A DNA stretch of 64,000 nt, taken from Mycobacterium paragordonae (GTDB lineage: Bacteria > Actinomycetota > Actinomycetes > Mycobacteriales > Mycobacteriaceae). The position numbers were made by a program, and so were the translations under genes. The notes below the pieces were generated by a model that saw nothing but the letters and a program-made list of their open reading frames with translations, was not told where the DNA came from and searched no databases. Position 1 is the first letter of the stretch. Each line of letters begins with the position of its first letter. Of the stretch, positions 47,846-61,375 are shown in pieces. The stretch lies in the NCBI RefSeq assembly GCF_003614435.1, contig NZ_CP025546.1, forward strand, positions 4,650,001-4,714,000, read 5' to 3'.

Positions 47846-48246
47846 CGTTGCAGATACTCCCGATGATGAGGCGACAAGCGCACCAGGCGCTGCTCCTCGA
47901 TGTGCACAGCCGCCAGCTGTGACTCGGCGATGACGGCCGGCTTGGAATCCGGGTCGGCGTTGACCGAGCGCACCTCGTAGCCCAGCGTGAAGTCGACCGC
48001 CCGCAGCCGTTTGGTCCAGATCGTCACCTGCAGCGGCGAATCCATCAGGCGCAGTTGGTCTTTGTAGGTGACCCGGACGTCGGCGATCAGCAGGCCGATG
48101 GTGGTGATGTCGGCGCCGAACGGTTCCTTCAGGAACGGGACCCGCGACTCTTCCAGGATCGTGACCATGGTGGCGTGGTTGACGTGCTGGTACATGTCGA
48201 TGTCCGACCAGCGCACCGGAACGGCCGCGACGTATCCGACGCTCAC
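47833..48246 (-). CDS. Acyl-CoA thioesterase (4HBT hotdog family)
   Basis: This 137-residue hotdog-fold protein has the 4-hydroxybenzoyl-CoA-thioesterase-like active block [25 protein letters not shown] near 10-34 (Asp near 15 and the HVNH helix). [11 protein letters not shown] and TLGYEVRS are strand motifs. The start GTG 48246 overlaps the gdh stop (GTGA); a longer frame upstream is shadow of gdh. It corresponds to Rv2475c. The acyl substrate is unknown. Confidence 0.9.
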   Translation of the reverse strand: MSVGYVAAVPVRWSDIDMYQHVNHATMVTILEESRVPFLKEPFGADITTIGLLIADVRVTYKDQLRLMDSPLQVTIWTKRLRAVDFTLGYEVRSVNADPDSKPAVIAESQLAAVHIEEQRLVRLSPHHREYLQRWIR

Positions 48247-51200
48247 CCTGAGGACGCCCGTCCGCTGGTGCGTGTCATGCGGCGGATCTGCCGCGCCGCC
48301 ACCGACAGCGTCGCGAGATCGGTTGCGCCGCTTTCCCGGATCTCGTTGAGCGTGCGACGGGCCCGCTCCACCCGGGACGCGCTGATGTGTTCCCACTCGG
48401 CAATCTTCTGCTCACCACTTTCGTCGGGCTCCCCCGCCGCCAGTACGTCGAAACACAACGACCGCACCGACGCGTAGATGTCGTCACGAATAGCCAACCG
48501 CGCCAACGAATGCCAGCGGTCGGTGCGCGGCAGCTCCGACACCGCGGTCAACAGCGAGTCGGTGCCCAGGCGGTCCATCAACGCGAAGTAGGTGTCGGCC
48601 ACCTCGGCCGTCTCGACTTCGGTGATGTCGGCGATATCGATGATGTCGAGCAGGCTGTAGCGGTACAGCCCGGCCGCGACCCGGTAGGCGAGATCCGGCG
48701 GCGCGCCCTGAGCGGTGAACTCCGCGGCCTCCTTCTCGACGATGGCTTTGTCGTCCCCGCGCAGCCACTCCGACATCCGCGGCGTCAGCGCCTTGACCTT
48801 GGCGGCGAACCGGTTGATCTCGGCGCCGACGGCCAGCGGTTGCGGACGGTAGTTGAGCAGCCACCGCCCGGCCCGGTCGATGAGCCGACGGGTGTCCAGG
48901 GTCAGCCGGTCGGAGAGTGCGACGGGCAGGTTGGCGGCGCGAATGCGGTGCCAGATGTGGTCGATGCCGAAGATGGCGTCGGTGGCGGCAAAGGTGCGCA
49001 CCGCGTGGATCTGCGGGACACCGACGTCTTCGGCGAGCCGGAAGGCGTAGCTGATGCCGGCCGTGTCGACCATGTCGTTGATCAACGTGGTGGTGACGAT
49101 CTCGCGGCGCAGCTGGTGCGTCCGGATCTCCGGGGTGAACCGTTCCCGCAGCGGTTTGGGGAAGTAGGCCGGCAGCCTGGACGCGAACACGTCCTGGTCG
49201 GGCAGCTCGGTGTTCAGCAGGTCCTCTTTGAGGGCCAGCTTGACGTGCGCCATCAGCGTCGCCAGCTCGGGCGAGGTGAGGCCGAGACCCGCCTCGGTGC
49301 GCCGGACGATCTCCTTCTCCGAGGGCAGCGCCTCCAGTTCGCGATTGACCCCGCGTTCGGCCACCAGGTACTTGATCTGGTCGGCGTGCACCGGCAGCAG
49401 ACTGGCCGCGTTGGCGCGGCTGGTGCCCATCAGGTCGTTCTGGTCCTCGTTGTCGTGCAGCACCAGCGTGCCGACCTCGTCGGTCATGGACTCGAGCAGC
49501 GCCGTGCGTTCCTCCGGCTGGACTTTGCCGGCGGTGACCAGCGAGTCGATCAGGATCTTGATGTTGACCTCGTGGTCAGAGCAGTCGACGCCGGCGGAGT
49601 TGTCCATCGCGTCGGTGTTGATCCGGCCGCCCGACAGGTCGAATTCCACCCGGCCCCGGGCCGTCACGCCCAGGTTGCCGCCCTCGCCGATCACCTTGGC
49701 CCGCACCTGGTGCCCGTTGACCCGGACCGGGTCGTTGGCGCGGTCACCGACGTCGGCGTCGGACTCGGACTCGGACTTGATATAGGTGCCGATGCCGCCG
49801 TTGAACAGCAGGTCCACCGGCGCCTGCAGGATCGCGCGCATCAGGTTGGGCGGTGCCATCTCGGTGACGTCACCGTCGATGCCGAGGGCGTCGCGCACCT
49901 GCGCGCTGACCGGGATCGCCTTCTGGTCGCGGCTGTAGACGCCGCCGCCGTCGCTGATCAGCGACTTGTCGTAGTCGTCCCAGCTGGAGCGGGGCAGGTC
50001 GAACATCCGCTGCCGTTCCACCCAGGACGTCGCCGAGTCGGGGTTGGGGTCCAGGAAGATGTGCCGGTGATCGAAGGCGGCGATCAGCCTGATGTGTTTG
50101 CTGAGCAACATGCCGTTGCCGAAGACGTCGCCGCTCATATCGCCGACGCCGACGACGGTGAAGTCCTCGGTCTGAGTGTCGACGCCGATCTCCCGGAAGT
50201 GCCGCTTGACCGCCTCCCAGGCCCCCTTGGCAGTGATGCCCATGGCCTTGTGGTCGTAGCCCACCGAGCCGCCGGAGGCGAACGCGTCCCCGAGCCAGAA
50301 GCCGTAGGACTTGGCGACGTCGTTGGCGATGTCGGAGAACGTCGCGGTGCCTTTGTCGGCCGCCACCACCAGGTAGGCGTCGTCGCCGTCCCGGCGGACC
50401 ACCTGCGGTGGCGGGTGGACGGCTTTGGTGGCGTGGTCGACGTTGTCGGTGACGTCGAGCAGTCCCGAGATGAACAGCTGGTAGCAGGCGACGCCTTCGG
50501 CGCGGGCGGCGTCGCGGTCGGCGGCGGCTTCACCGGTGGGCAGCGGTGGTCGCTTGACGACGAAGCCACCCTTCGCCCCGACCGGGACGATCACGGCGTT
50601 CTTCACCGCCTGCGCCTTGACCAGGCCCAGGATCTCGGTGCGGAAATCGTCGCGGCGGTCGGACCAGCGCAGGCCGCCGCGGGCCACCGGGCCGAAGCGC
50701 AGGTGTACACCTTCCACGCGGGGCGAGTAGATGAAGATCTCGAACTTGGGACGTGGCAATGGGAGTTCGTCGAGCAGCTGCGCATTGAGCTTGACCGACA
50801 GCACATCCCGGCTGCGGGCCGAACCTTCGCGTGTCACAAAGTAATTGGTGCGCAGCGTGGCCTGCACCAACGAGGCGAAGGCGCGCAGGATGCGGTCGGT
50901 ATCCAGGCTCACCAGCGCGTCGATGTCGGCGGCCACGGCGGCGGCGGCCGTCTGCGCATCGCGGCCGCTGCCCGCGGATTTCGGGTGGAACAGCGCTTCG
51001 AACAACGCGACCAGCGAGCGCGCCGTGGAGGGATGCTCATTGAGCACCGACTCGATGTAGGACTGGCTGTAGGGGAAGTTGGCCTGCCGCAAGTACTTTG
51101 CGTAGGCGCGCAGCAGCACCACCTGCTGCCAGGTCAGTCCGGCGCGCATCACCAACTCGTTGAAGCGGTCGACCTCGACGCGGCCCTGCCAGATCGCGGT

Positions 51201-53063
51201 GACGGCATCGGCGAAGCGCTGAGCACCCGCTTCGCGTTCCTCCTCGGTTGCCGCCAGCGGGATGGTCGGGTGCGGCTGGATCTTGAACTGGTAGATCCAT
51301 ACCGGCAATCCGTCGGGCCGGGTGACGGTGAACGGTCGCTCTTCGAGAACGACGACGCCCATGCTCTGCAGCATGGGCAGCAACTGGCTCAGTGACGCGG
51401 TGCGACCGCCCAGGAACCAGGTGAGCTGGGCGAGCCCGTGCTCGTCGCCCTGGGAGAAGACCAGCTTGACCGAGTCGTCGCTGAGTTCCTTGATGACGGC
51501 GATGTCGTTGATCGCCTCGGCAGGTGCGACGGCCTGCTTGTAGGCCTCGGAGAAGGCCGCCGCGTAGTGCTCGGCGTCGGCGTAGCTGACCGCGGCAGTA
51601 GGGGCCGCGGCGGTGAGCCGGTCGGCCCACGTCCGGGCGGCTTCGCTGAGTAGCGCCTGGATGCGGTTGCGGTTGGCTTCGGAGACGTCGACGGAGCCCG
51701 ATTGCGAATCCTCCGGCAGCCGCACCATGAAATGCATCAGCGCCCAAGGCGATTCACTGACCCGCGCGGTGAACTCCAGCCGGGTGCCGCCGAACTCGCG
51801 GACCAGGATGTCCTCGATCTGCAGGCGCACCGGGGTGGTGTAGCGGTCGCGGGGCAGATACACCAGGCAGGAGACGAAGAACTGCAGCCGGTCGGCGCGC
51901 AGGAACAGCAGCGCCCGCCGTTGCGAACCCATGTCCACGACGGCTTTCGCCATGGACAGCAGCTGCTCGGCGCTGAGGGTGAACAACTCCGGCCGCGGCA
52001 CGGTCTGGATGACGTCGAGCAACAGCTGTCCCGGGTGGCTCGGGTCGCTGCCCGCCAGGGTGAGCGCGTCGCGGACGCGGTGCGAGATCGTCGGGATCTC
52101 CAGCACGTCGGCGTTCATGGCCGCGACGGTGAACAGTCCGACGAACCGGTGCTCGTAGACCTCACCGCCCCCGGCGTACTCGCGGATGGCGATGGCATAG
52201 GGGTAGGCGCCGTAGCGCAGGTAGCTGCCGACGGCGGCCTGCGCCAGCACCAGCAGCTTGGACTCGTCGGTGAGCCGCGGCCGGGTGCCCGACCGGGCCC
52301 GCAGCACGCCGAGGCCGCTGGAGCCGTCACCGGCGACCAGACCGTCCTGCACCCGGGTGCGCTGGTAGCCCAGCAGCAGGAAATTCCCCCTGTTCAGCCA
52401 GCGCAGCAGCGCCGCCACCTCCTGGCGGTCGGGTGCTTCGTAGCGGCCTTCGGGGTCGTCGTCGACGGCCGCGGCGACCTCGCTCAGCGTGTCGATCATC
52501 GCGGCGGCGTCGGTGGCGACGCGTTGCACATCGGCGAGAACCTTGGGCAGCAACCGCTCGACCTCGGCGAGGGCTTTGCGGTCGACCGAGGCGGACAGCT
52601 GGACGTGGATCCAGGCTTCTCCCACATAGGGCGACGCGTCGTCGGCTTTCGGTTCGACACGCTGCAACTCCCCGGACGGGTCGCGGCGTACCTCGAACAC
52701 TGGCGTCATGATCGCCGTGTAGGCCAGACCGAGCCGGTGCAACAGCACTGTCACCGAGTCCATCAGCATGCTGCCCTGGTCGGTCACCACCTGCAGCGCG
52801 GGTCCGAAGCCCGCCTCGTCGTCGGCCAGATAGACGGCGACCGCGCTTTCGCCGGCCGGGCGGTGCTGAGCGAGCCGGCAGTGGGCATCCACCACGCTGG
52901 CGGCCATGACCGAGCCTGACTCACTCGAGTGGTGGGGTCCGTCGTCGCGCGGTCCCCGATAGCTGTCTCGGTAGGCCTGGGAAACCCAGTCAGGGATCTC
53001 GGCGCCGTGCGTGAACGTGGTCCACGCCGCGACGTCTTGTCTGGCCCCGGGATCGATCGTCAT
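48243..53063 (-). CDS. gdh: NAD-specific glutamate dehydrogenase, giant form
   Basis: It interconverts glutamate and 2-oxoglutarate with NAD+. The 1606-residue protein is of the L_180 class: long N-terminal ACT-like regulatory segments, a catalytic domain about 680-1230 ([40 protein letters not shown]), and a C-terminal helical part. In mycobacteria it is inhibited by unphosphorylated GarA. Start ATG 53063 ([17 protein letters not shown]) has GGGGAG upstream. Its product 2-oxoglutarate is also the substrate of KorAB in this window. Confidence 0.96.
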   Translation of the reverse strand: MTIDPGARQDVAAWTTFTHGAEIPDWVSQAYRDSYRGPRDDGPHHSSESGSVMAASVVDAHCRLAQHRPAGESAVAVYLADDEAGFGPALQVVTDQGSMLMDSVTVLLHRLGLAYTAIMTPVFEVRRDPSGELQRVEPKADDASPYVGEAWIHVQLSASVDRKALAEVERLLPKVLADVQRVATDAAAMIDTLSEVAAAVDDDPEGRYEAPDRQEVAALLRWLNRGNFLLLGYQRTRVQDGLVAGDGSSGLGVLRARSGTRPRLTDESKLLVLAQAAVGSYLRYGAYPYAIAIREYAGGGEVYEHRFVGLFTVAAMNADVLEIPTISHRVRDALTLAGSDPSHPGQLLLDVIQTVPRPELFTLSAEQLLSMAKAVVDMGSQRRALLFLRADRLQFFVSCLVYLPRDRYTTPVRLQIEDILVREFGGTRLEFTARVSESPWALMHFMVRLPEDSQSGSVDVSEANRNRIQALLSEAARTWADRLTAAAPTAAVSYADAEHYAAAFSEAYKQAVAPAEAINDIAVIKELSDDSVKLVFSQGDEHGLAQLTWFLGGRTASLSQLLPMLQSMGVVVLEERPFTVTRPDGLPVWIYQFKIQPHPTIPLAATEEEREAGAQRFADAVTAIWQGRVEVDRFNELVMRAGLTWQQVVLLRAYAKYLRQANFPYSQSYIESVLNEHPSTARSLVALFEALFHPKSAGSGRDAQTAAAAVAADIDALVSLDTDRILRAFASLVQATLRTNYFVTREGSARSRDVLSVKLNAQLLDELPLPRPKFEIFIYSPRVEGVHLRFGPVARGGLRWSDRRDDFRTEILGLVKAQAVKNAVIVPVGAKGGFVVKRPPLPTGEAAADRDAARAEGVACYQLFISGLLDVTDNVDHATKAVHPPPQVVRRDGDDAYLVVAADKGTATFSDIANDVAKSYGFWLGDAFASGGSVGYDHKAMGITAKGAWEAVKRHFREIGVDTQTEDFTVVGVGDMSGDVFGNGMLLSKHIRLIAAFDHRHIFLDPNPDSATSWVERQRMFDLPRSSWDDYDKSLISDGGGVYSRDQKAIPVSAQVRDALGIDGDVTEMAPPNLMRAILQAPVDLLFNGGIGTYIKSESESDADVGDRANDPVRVNGHQVRAKVIGEGGNLGVTARGRVEFDLSGGRINTDAMDNSAGVDCSDHEVNIKILIDSLVTAGKVQPEERTALLESMTDEVGTLVLHDNEDQNDLMGTSRANAASLLPVHADQIKYLVAERGVNRELEALPSEKEIVRRTEAGLGLTSPELATLMAHVKLALKEDLLNTELPDQDVFASRLPAYFPKPLRERFTPEIRTHQLRREIVTTTLINDMVDTAGISYAFRLAEDVGVPQIHAVRTFAATDAIFGIDHIWHRIRAANLPVALSDRLTLDTRRLIDRAGRWLLNYRPQPLAVGAEINRFAAKVKALTPRMSEWLRGDDKAIVEKEAAEFTAQGAPPDLAYRVAAGLYRYSLLDIIDIADITEVETAEVADTYFALMDRLGTDSLLTAVSELPRTDRWHSLARLAIRDDIYASVRSLCFDVLAAGEPDESGEQKIAEWEHISASRVERARRTLNEIRESGATDLATLSVAARQIRRMTRTSGRASSG

Positions 53064-53191
53064 TCCGATTGCTCCCCACTCGCGACGGATACCGCTCGGT
53101 TGATGCCCCACTCCTCAGCGGTTTCTACCGGCCGCATCGTCGCGGGTGCTGCCCGACTGCCCACTCCTGCACGGCCGTGGCGAGACTGACA

Positions 53192-54868
<1,677 letters not shown>

Positions 54869-54932
54869 GCCGCGGTGTTGCCTTTCTGGTCTTTGGATAT
54901 CCGCGGACCATCCTATGCACCGGCCGGGAGCA

Positions 54933-55421
54933 CTAGGCCGACAGTGGCAGGGCTCCGGCGCCGTCGGTGCTGTCGGCCGTGTCGCCGGGGACGGCGGCTT
55001 CGGTCGGTTCGGCAGCCGCGCCGGCACCCTCGGTCACCGGATTCTCGACCGGGTGAGGACCGGTGTAGCTCGGCTTCTCGATGCGCACGATGGCGCGTGC
55101 TAGGTCCGGTCCGACCGCGGTCGCGCGCATCTCCATCGACGAGCGTCGGTTGCCGTCGCGGTCCTCGTACTCGCTGGTGTAGACGTGACCCACCGCGATC
55201 ACCGGCGCTCCTTTGCTCAGCGCGGCACCCACCCCGGTCACCAGCCGGCCCCAGCAGTTCACGGTGATGAACAGCGAATTGCCCGGCTCCCAGTTGCCGT
55301 CACCGGTCCGCCGGCGTGAGTTGCTGGCTACCCGGAACTTGATCAGTTCTTCGCTACCCACACGTCGGCGCTGGGGGTCGTTGACGATGTGGCCGACGAT
55401 GGTCATCCATGTTTCGAACAT
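54933..55421 (-). CDS. Single-stranded DNA-binding protein paralogue (SsbB type)
   Basis: This 162-residue OB-fold protein starts MFETWMTIVGHIVNDPQRRRVGSEELIKFRVASNSRR, with NSLFITVNCWGRL and VGHVYTSEYEDRDGNRRSSMEM following the SSB core. The Gly/Asp-acidic tail of main SSB (DDDIPF) is missing; the C-terminus is Ala/Glu-rich instead, so it may not recruit the replication partners. It corresponds to Rv2478c, a second SSB of mycobacteria implicated in stress or recombination roles. The longer frame upstream is antisense shadow. Confidence 0.92.
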   Translation of the reverse strand: MFETWMTIVGHIVNDPQRRRVGSEELIKFRVASNSRRRTGDGNWEPGNSLFITVNCWGRLVTGVGAALSKGAPVIAVGHVYTSEYEDRDGNRRSSMEMRATAVGPDLARAIVRIEKPSYTGPHPVENPVTEGAGAAAEPTEAAVPGDTADSTDGAGALPLSA

Positions 55422-55548
55422 TGGCTCAACTTTCTCTCGGGTCGTGCTGTGTTGAGACCCATTGCGCCCGTCGGCACCGACGAAACCTGCCGGCGCGGCA
55501 CGGTGGCCGGGCGCGCTTGTGGACAAACCCGCGACTGTGGACGGGTGC

Positions 55549-57900
55549 TTACGCCGGTTCTTCGGAGCGGCGCTGGCGCATCTGGAACTCGCGCTCGACG
55601 AACTGGTTGCGGGCGATCTGCTCGACGTAGGCGAAGTCACGCAGGATGTTGCGCAGTTCCTGGCGGAAGGCCACCCGCCGCTCGGCCAGGTCGGGCGCCG
55701 GCGCGATCAGATCCTGGTCGGCGACGACCTGCCGGGCCGTCGCGAACAGCAGCGTCGACACCGATTCGCTGCTGCGGACCCTGCCCTGGGCGACGTACTG
55801 ACGACCGACTCCGAGGGCCAGATCGGTCAGCTCTTTTTGGCTGATGTCCGGCGGCGCATCGCGCAGCACGTCGGCGACGATCTCGTAGGCCTCGAAGAAG
55901 ACCCGCAGCATCGCGTCCGACATCAACGGCCGCTTGGCGTACAGCATCTTCTGGACGGCTTCGCCCCCGGCGGCAAGCTGGGCTTCCCAATCCTGGTGCC
56001 AGGCCATCTCTTCGGCGATGTTGGCCCGGAACGCCGCCGAGTCGGCGAAGTAGAAGTCGAACTTCAACAGATCACGTAGCCGCATCGCCTGCGCCCAGAA
56101 CGCTTCGACCCGGTCACCGGTGGCGTTGCGGGCATGCGCCAGCGCCAGTTCCACGATCGAGGTCTCCAGGAACGCGTGGATCACCGAGTTCCGGTAGAAC
56201 GCCGCGGCGTGTTCGTCGGCGGGTGCGATGTACCACACCGGTTGCCGGCCGCTGTCCACGCGAGTCACCGGGTGCCCGTTGGAGAGGGCGTCGACCCCTG
56301 CGCGTACGCCCTCGCGCGAGCGCAGCCGCAAGGCACTGGTGGAGACCGGCGTGTGCTTGCGGTCGAGGTAGTCCAGCGAGTCCTGCAAGGTGTGGTGCAG
56401 CTGATCGAGCGTCAGCGCCATGCCGCGGGTGGTCAGCAGCAACGCGGACACCAGACCCGTCGCGGTCACCGGCGTCGACTGCAAAATCCGCCAGGCCACC
56501 TCGAACGACATCTTCTGTAGCGCAAGGCGTTTAGCGGCGGGATCGCCCGCGATCGGCCCGTTGGGTGGTCCGAGATACTGCCGCATCGACACCGCTTCGG
56601 GAAAACGGACGTAGATCTTTCCGTAGTTGCGCTCACCCTGGGCTTTGATGAAGTTGTAGAGCCAGCTGAAGCCCTCCGGTGTCTTCTCGGCACCCTGCGC
56701 ATACGCGGCGTATTCGGCGATCTCGTGCAGCTGGTCGAAACAGATCGAGACACCTTGCAGCAGAATGTCTTCGCTGCGCCCGTCCAGGTAGGCGTCGGCC
56801 ACGTAGCTCATTAGACCGAGCTTGGGCGGCAACATCTTTCCGGTCCGCGACCGGGTCCCCTCGATCGACCAGCTCAGGTTGAACCGCTTCTCCACGATGT
56901 AGCCGACGTACTCCTTGAGCACGTACTTGTACAACGGGTTGTCACCGATGTTGCGGCGGATGAAAATCGTCCCAGAGCGGCGCATCAGAGGCCCCATCAC
57001 GCCGAACGACAGGTTGATCCCGCCGAACATGTGCACCGGCGGTAACCGGTTGTCCTGCATGGCAACCGGCACCACGGCCCCGTCGATGTAGGACCGGTGC
57101 GAGAACAGCAGCACCGCCGGGTGAGATTCCAGTGCGGCGCGCATGGCGGCGACCTGATATTCGTCGTAGTCGAAGTCCGGGTCGAACCCGCGGCTGAGCA
57201 TCTTGCCCAGCACCGAGATCACGTCGACCGATGCCTGGCTCCACCCGGTCGCCAGTTCGTCGAGCATCCGGCCGGCTTCCTCCACCGTGGCCCCGGGGAT
57301 TTTCTCCAGACCGGCCCGAAATCGCGCTGAGGCCAACATCTCCGGCTTCACCAGGCGCGGGGACTTGTACTGCGGACCCAGGATCCGGTACTCCGCCCGC
57401 GCCAGCGCCAACAGCGCCCGCCTGGTGACGAACTGCGCGAATTCCTGGGTGTTCTCTCCGACGGTGGTGTCGCGCCATTGCCGGCGGAGTTCGGACACGC
57501 TGGCCGACTCGCCGGCCACCACCCGTGCCCGCCACGGCTCCGTGCGCAGAATGCGCCGTTGCTGACGCTGGTTGGGGTGGTAGGGATCCCGGCCCGGGAG
57601 CAGGGCCGCCACCTTGGCCACTTTGCCCCGGTCGGCGGCGGGCAACCAGAACACCCGGACCGGCACGATCGAGCGGTCGCCGCACGATTCGAGTTTCTCG
57701 ACCAACGCGGTCAGCGCCCCCGGCGACGCGTTACCGCCCGGCAGCTTCAGCACGTCGAACCTGTTCTGCGGCAGCCGGTTTCGCTGCTCGCCCAGCCAAT
57801 CCATGATCAGCTCCATCTCCACAGGAGTGTCCATGGAGGCGAGCACCAGCGAATCGTCGGCAGTCAGGACTGCGCTGGTGTCGGCGGCCGGTCTGGTCAC
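55549..57900 (-). CDS. plsB2: Glycerol-3-phosphate acyltransferase PlsB2
   Basis: It acylates glycerol 3-phosphate at sn-1, starting phospholipid and triacylglycerol synthesis. The 783-residue membrane-associated enzyme has motif I HRSYID near 267 ([12 protein letters not shown]). [12 protein letters not shown] is motif II near 311, and [15 protein letters not shown] motif III near 343. The start is GTG 57900. It lies 8 bp after plsC; the plsB2, plsC and acyltransferase genes read leftward as one unit. Confidence 0.96.
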   Translation of the reverse strand: MTRPAADTSAVLTADDSLVLASMDTPVEMELIMDWLGEQRNRLPQNRFDVLKLPGGNASPGALTALVEKLESCGDRSIVPVRVFWLPAADRGKVAKVAALLPGRDPYHPNQRQQRRILRTEPWRARVVAGESASVSELRRQWRDTTVGENTQEFAQFVTRRALLALARAEYRILGPQYKSPRLVKPEMLASARFRAGLEKIPGATVEEAGRMLDELATGWSQASVDVISVLGKMLSRGFDPDFDYDEYQVAAMRAALESHPAVLLFSHRSYIDGAVVPVAMQDNRLPPVHMFGGINLSFGVMGPLMRRSGTIFIRRNIGDNPLYKYVLKEYVGYIVEKRFNLSWSIEGTRSRTGKMLPPKLGLMSYVADAYLDGRSEDILLQGVSICFDQLHEIAEYAAYAQGAEKTPEGFSWLYNFIKAQGERNYGKIYVRFPEAVSMRQYLGPPNGPIAGDPAAKRLALQKMSFEVAWRILQSTPVTATGLVSALLLTTRGMALTLDQLHHTLQDSLDYLDRKHTPVSTSALRLRSREGVRAGVDALSNGHPVTRVDSGRQPVWYIAPADEHAAAFYRNSVIHAFLETSIVELALAHARNATGDRVEAFWAQAMRLRDLLKFDFYFADSAAFRANIAEEMAWHQDWEAQLAAGGEAVQKMLYAKRPLMSDAMLRVFFEAYEIVADVLRDAPPDISQKELTDLALGVGRQYVAQGRVRSSESVSTLLFATARQVVADQDLIAPAPDLAERRVAFRQELRNILRDFAYVEQIARNQFVEREFQMRQRRSEEPA

Positions 57901-57908
57901 GACGGACC

Positions 57909-59714
57909 TCAGGGCTGGGAGGTCGACGAGTCGGACTGCTCCGAGTTCTCTTGTCGCCTCTCACTCACGGATTTCGGGTCCACGCTCGATTCGTGCGGAG
58001 TGGAGTCCGGCGTCGGCTTGGGAGGTTGCTCAGCGGCAGCCTTCTTGGCCGGAGCCTTCTTCGCGGCGGCCTTCTTCGCGGCGGCCTTTTTGGCCGGAGC
58101 TTTCTTCGCGGCAGCCTTCTTGGCCGGAGCCTTCTTCGCAGCAGCCTTCTTCGCAGCAGCCTTCTTCGCCGGAGCTTTCTTCGCGGCGGCTTTCTTGGCC
58201 GGCGCCTTCTTCGCGTGCAGATCCACCTCGGGCAGCCCGTCGTATGGCCAGTCCGCCAGAGTGTCGAGGTAGAGCTGGCGGACCTCGGCGATGCGATCGG
58301 ACAACGTGTCCAAGGTCCAGTCCTTGACCGAAATCGGCGGGAACACCGCGACATCCACGGTTCCGGGGTTCAGCGTCGTGGAGTTGCGGGACGCGACGAT
58401 CTCGGCGTTGCGAATCACGATGGGAACGATGGGGATTCCCGCCGACATCGCGATCCGGAACGGCCCCTTCTTGAACGGGCCGACCTCGGTGGTGTCCAGG
58501 CGGGTGCCCTCGGGGGCGATCACGATGGACAGGCCGTTGCGGGCGCGGTCTTCGACCGTGCGCAGCATCTCGACCGCGGAGTCCGGGTCGTCGCGGTCGA
58601 TGAACACCCCGTCGAGCAATTTGCCCATCGTGCCCATGATCGGGTCGCGCTGCAGTTCCTTCTTGCCCACGCCCACCCAGTTGTCCTTCACCAGCGCACC
58701 GGAGATGATTGGGTCAACCTGGTTGCGGTGATTGAAGATAAACACCGCGGGCCGCTGCGCGGTCAGGTTCTCCGCGCCGATGACGTTGAGGTGCACGCCG
58801 CAGGTGGCCAGTAACAACGAGGAGAAGTTGGAGGTGAAGAAGTTCACGCCGCGCCGCCGGTTGCGGGTCAGCAGGCCCAGCCCGACGGCGCCGGCCGCGA
58901 CCGGAACCATGGAGCCGAAGCCGGCCAGCGTACGGATCTGGCGACGCAACCCCACCCCGCCGCGGCTGTCGAATTTCAGGATGGGCCAGCCACGGCGCTT
59001 GGCCACGGCGGCCATCTTGCCCTCGGGGTTGGTCGGGCGCGGATTGCCGACCAGGTACATCAGCGCGACGTCCTCGTCACCGTCGGCGTAGAAGTAGCTG
59101 TCTTTCAGGTCGATGTCGTGCTCGGCCGCAAAGCGTTGCACCGCAGCGGCTTTGCCCGGACCCCACAGGATCGGCTTGATCACGCCACCGGTGAGTAGCC
59201 CGTCCTCGTTCGTCTCGAACTTGTTAGTGAGCGTGTTGGAGATGCCCAGGAATCGCGCCACCGGGTTGACCTGAATGGTCAGCGCGGACGAGCTGAGCAC
59301 CACGGTGTGACCGCGTGCCACGTGCGCGCGCACCAGTTCCCGCATCTCCGGATAGATCCGGGACTCGATCCGCTGATTGAACAGCCGCTCGCCGATCTCG
59401 TCCAGGTCCTCCAACACCCGACCGGCCAGCGCCATGGACGCCTTGCTGATCAGTTCCTCGAACTCGATCCGGCCCAGGGTGTGGTTGAGCGCGCCCTGGA
59501 TCATGCTCAGCAGCTCCCCCACCCCCATGTCGCGGCGACGCAGCCGCTCCTGAGTGAGGATGACGGCGGTGAAGCCGGCCACCAGTGTGCCGTCCAGGTC
59601 GAAGAACGCCCCGACCTTCGGACCCGCTGGGCTGGCCATGATTTCAGCCACCGAACCTGGCAACCGCAGGTCCTTGACCGGGGCGCCTGCGTCCTTCTCG
59701 TCGGCGGCGCTCAC
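57909..59714 (-). CDS. plsC: Fused HAD phosphatase / 1-acylglycerol-3-phosphate acyltransferase with Lys/Ala/Pro tail
   Basis: It is a two-domain enzyme of 601 residues. The N-terminal HAD domain (about 35-270) has FDLDGTLV near 38-45 and a [11 protein letters not shown] motif near 205. The acyltransferase domain has NHRNQVDP near 327 and APEGTRLDT near 402, typical of PlsC. It probably makes phosphatidic acid or dephosphorylates an intermediate. The C-terminus (about 500-565) is a run of AKK, AAAKK and APAKK units, like the tail of HupB, then a Ser/Glu-rich end. The start GTG 59714 overlaps the stop of the DGAT-like gene. M. tuberculosis Rv2483c is shorter (about 580) as I recall; I do not recall such a tail there. 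Confidence 0.94.
   Translation of the reverse strand: MSAADEKDAGAPVKDLRLPGSVAEIMASPAGPKVGAFFDLDGTLVAGFTAVILTQERLRRRDMGVGELLSMIQGALNHTLGRIEFEELISKASMALAGRVLEDLDEIGERLFNQRIESRIYPEMRELVRAHVARGHTVVLSSSALTIQVNPVARFLGISNTLTNKFETNEDGLLTGGVIKPILWGPGKAAAVQRFAAEHDIDLKDSYFYADGDEDVALMYLVGNPRPTNPEGKMAAVAKRRGWPILKFDSRGGVGLRRQIRTLAGFGSMVPVAAGAVGLGLLTRNRRRGVNFFTSNFSSLLLATCGVHLNVIGAENLTAQRPAVFIFNHRNQVDPIISGALVKDNWVGVGKKELQRDPIMGTMGKLLDGVFIDRDDPDSAVEMLRTVEDRARNGLSIVIAPEGTRLDTTEVGPFKKGPFRIAMSAGIPIVPIVIRNAEIVASRNSTTLNPGTVDVAVFPPISVKDWTLDTLSDRIAEVRQLYLDTLADWPYDGLPEVDLHAKKAPAKKAAAKKAPAKKAAAKKAAAKKAPAKKAAAKKAPAKKAAAKKAAAKKAPAKKAAAEQPPKPTPDSTPHESSVDPKSVSERRQENSEQSDSSTSQP
58035..58215. repeat. Repeats coding the Lys/Ala/Pro tail of PlsC
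   Basis: Units of 12-15 bp such as GCAGCCTTCTTC and GGAGCCTTCTTC recur at least 14 times with slight changes on the + strand, coding A-K-K/P-A-K-K units on the minus strand. The repeats make the tail prone to length variation. Confidence 0.8.
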
Positions 59715-61180
59715 GAGCCCGCCACCGATCGTGCCGAGGCGACCTGCTTGGCTTCGAACGATGCCGCGATCGCGTGCGGTGGCGGATCGCCGGCCAGTGC
59801 GAGGATTTCGTCGAAAGCTTCCAGCAGGCACCGGGCCCACAATTCGTCCTTCTGCACGGCTGCCCTGTCGTAGCGCACGGTGATGGTGCACCACCCACCC
59901 CGGGAGATCAGCACCACCATCATCGCGACGCCCGGCAACGGGCCAATACCGTACTGGCGCACCACCTTTGCACCCGCGATGTAGGTGTCACCCGGATACA
60001 CCGGGACATTGCTGGCCTGGACGTCGTTGCCGATCACCGAACTGCTGATCCCCTCGAGCACCGCGGTCGGCAGCACGCTGAGCACCGGCGCCATGGACCC
60101 GATGATGTTCATCGCCGGCTCTTCCCGGCGTTGCGTCATCTGTGCCCGGATCTTCTTGATCCGGGCCACCGGATCGACCGTGCCGACCGGCGCGGCGAGA
60201 TTCACGCCGGTGAACTGATTGCCGCCTGCCACATCGCCTTCGGCGCGCAGGTTCACCGGCACCGCCATCGGCAGCGTGCTGATCGGCACGCCGAGGGCGA
60301 CGTGGTAGCGACGCAGCGCCCCGCACAGACCGGCCAGATACGCGTCGTTGATCGATCCGCCACCGGCTTTGGCCGCCTTGTGCAGGTCGGCGAGCCGGAT
60401 GTCGATCGCCTCGGTGCGACTGGTGAGGCTGCGCCGGCGCAACAGTGGCGAGGGTTCGGCCGCCCGGTTCAACACCCGTGCGCCCGAGGTGGCGTAGCCG
60501 AGGATCCCGGACACCGTGGACAACGGATCCAGCACCGCCTTTCCGGCGGCCGACACGGCTCCCGTCAATGCGCCGAGCGCGCCGCCGACGATCGCCATGG
60601 GTAGGTGGTTGATCCCTTGGCGCATCAGGTCATTGGGGGTCAGATCCTGCGGGATCGGTTGCGGAGGCAGCGGCCGGGGCTCGGGATCGCGCTCCAGGTC
60701 ATAGATTTCGGCGAACATCTCCACACTGCCGACCCCGTCGGTGACCGCATGACTCAGGTGCAGCAGCGTGGCCGCCTTGCCGTCGGCCAGTCCTTCGACG
60801 AGGGTGGCCGTCCACAGCGGCCGTGAGATGTCCAACGGCGACTGCAGCATGACTTCGGCGAGATCGAACACCTCGCGCAGGGTGCCGGGTTCGGATACCC
60901 GCACCCGCCGGACATGGAAGTCGAGATTGAAGTCCGGATCGACGACCCAGCGCGGTGCGGCGGTCGGCAGCGTCGGCACAACGACCTTCTGCCGCAACCT
61001 CAACACTTTGCGGGACGCGTTCTCGAACCGGAAGCGGAAGCGGTTCCAATCCGGCGTGCTGTCGAGCAACTCCAGCGCCATGATGCCCGAGCGTGTCCGC
61101 GGATTCGCTTCGCCGCGGTGCAGCAAATAATCAACCGGCCCAAGCTCGTCGGACAACCCCACGGCCTCAGCCATGGTCAC
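59711..61180 (-). CDS. Wax ester synthase/diacylglycerol acyltransferase-like protein
   Basis: This 489-residue member of the WS/DGAT family (Rv2484c type) starts MTMAEAVGLSDELGPVDYLLHRGE. The active-site motif, usually HHxxxDG, is here SHAVTDG near 145-151; the second (catalytic) His and the Asp-Gly are kept, but the first His is Ser. The second half begins around 250 with NDAYLAGLCGALRRY, the family's PLW-to-ND region. It may acylate diacylglycerol or a fatty alcohol. GTG 61180 or ATG 61174 can start it. It overlaps plsC by 4 nt (GTGA). Confidence 0.9.
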   Translation of the reverse strand: MTMAEAVGLSDELGPVDYLLHRGEANPRTRSGIMALELLDSTPDWNRFRFRFENASRKVLRLRQKVVVPTLPTAAPRWVVDPDFNLDFHVRRVRVSEPGTLREVFDLAEVMLQSPLDISRPLWTATLVEGLADGKAATLLHLSHAVTDGVGSVEMFAEIYDLERDPEPRPLPPQPIPQDLTPNDLMRQGINHLPMAIVGGALGALTGAVSAAGKAVLDPLSTVSGILGYATSGARVLNRAAEPSPLLRRRSLTSRTEAIDIRLADLHKAAKAGGGSINDAYLAGLCGALRRYHVALGVPISTLPMAVPVNLRAEGDVAGGNQFTGVNLAAPVGTVDPVARIKKIRAQMTQRREEPAMNIIGSMAPVLSVLPTAVLEGISSSVIGNDVQASNVPVYPGDTYIAGAKVVRQYGIGPLPGVAMMVVLISRGGWCTITVRYDRAAVQKDELWARCLLEAFDEILALAGDPPPHAIAASFEAKQVASARSVAGS

Positions 61181-61375
61181 GACCCCCCGCGATCCAGGCC
61201 ACCCGACACGTCAACCGCTTCACCGCTGATCAAACCTCCTGCTATCAGGCCCCGCCACCGCAATGCCCACCCAACGCTAGTCCGGTTGCGGCGGTGGTGA
61301 AAGTGAGGGTGCTCTCAGTCCGCAGGCCGGCGCACGGCGTTGCGCGCAGTGGTGACAAGCCCGCGCGGCGGCGAC

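Noticed and set aside
48387..51395. 1002-codon open frame on the + strand inside gdh
   Set aside because: It is opposite the gdh coding strand; its composition (His, Arg, Gln, Val) is typical of antisense shadows of high-GC genes.
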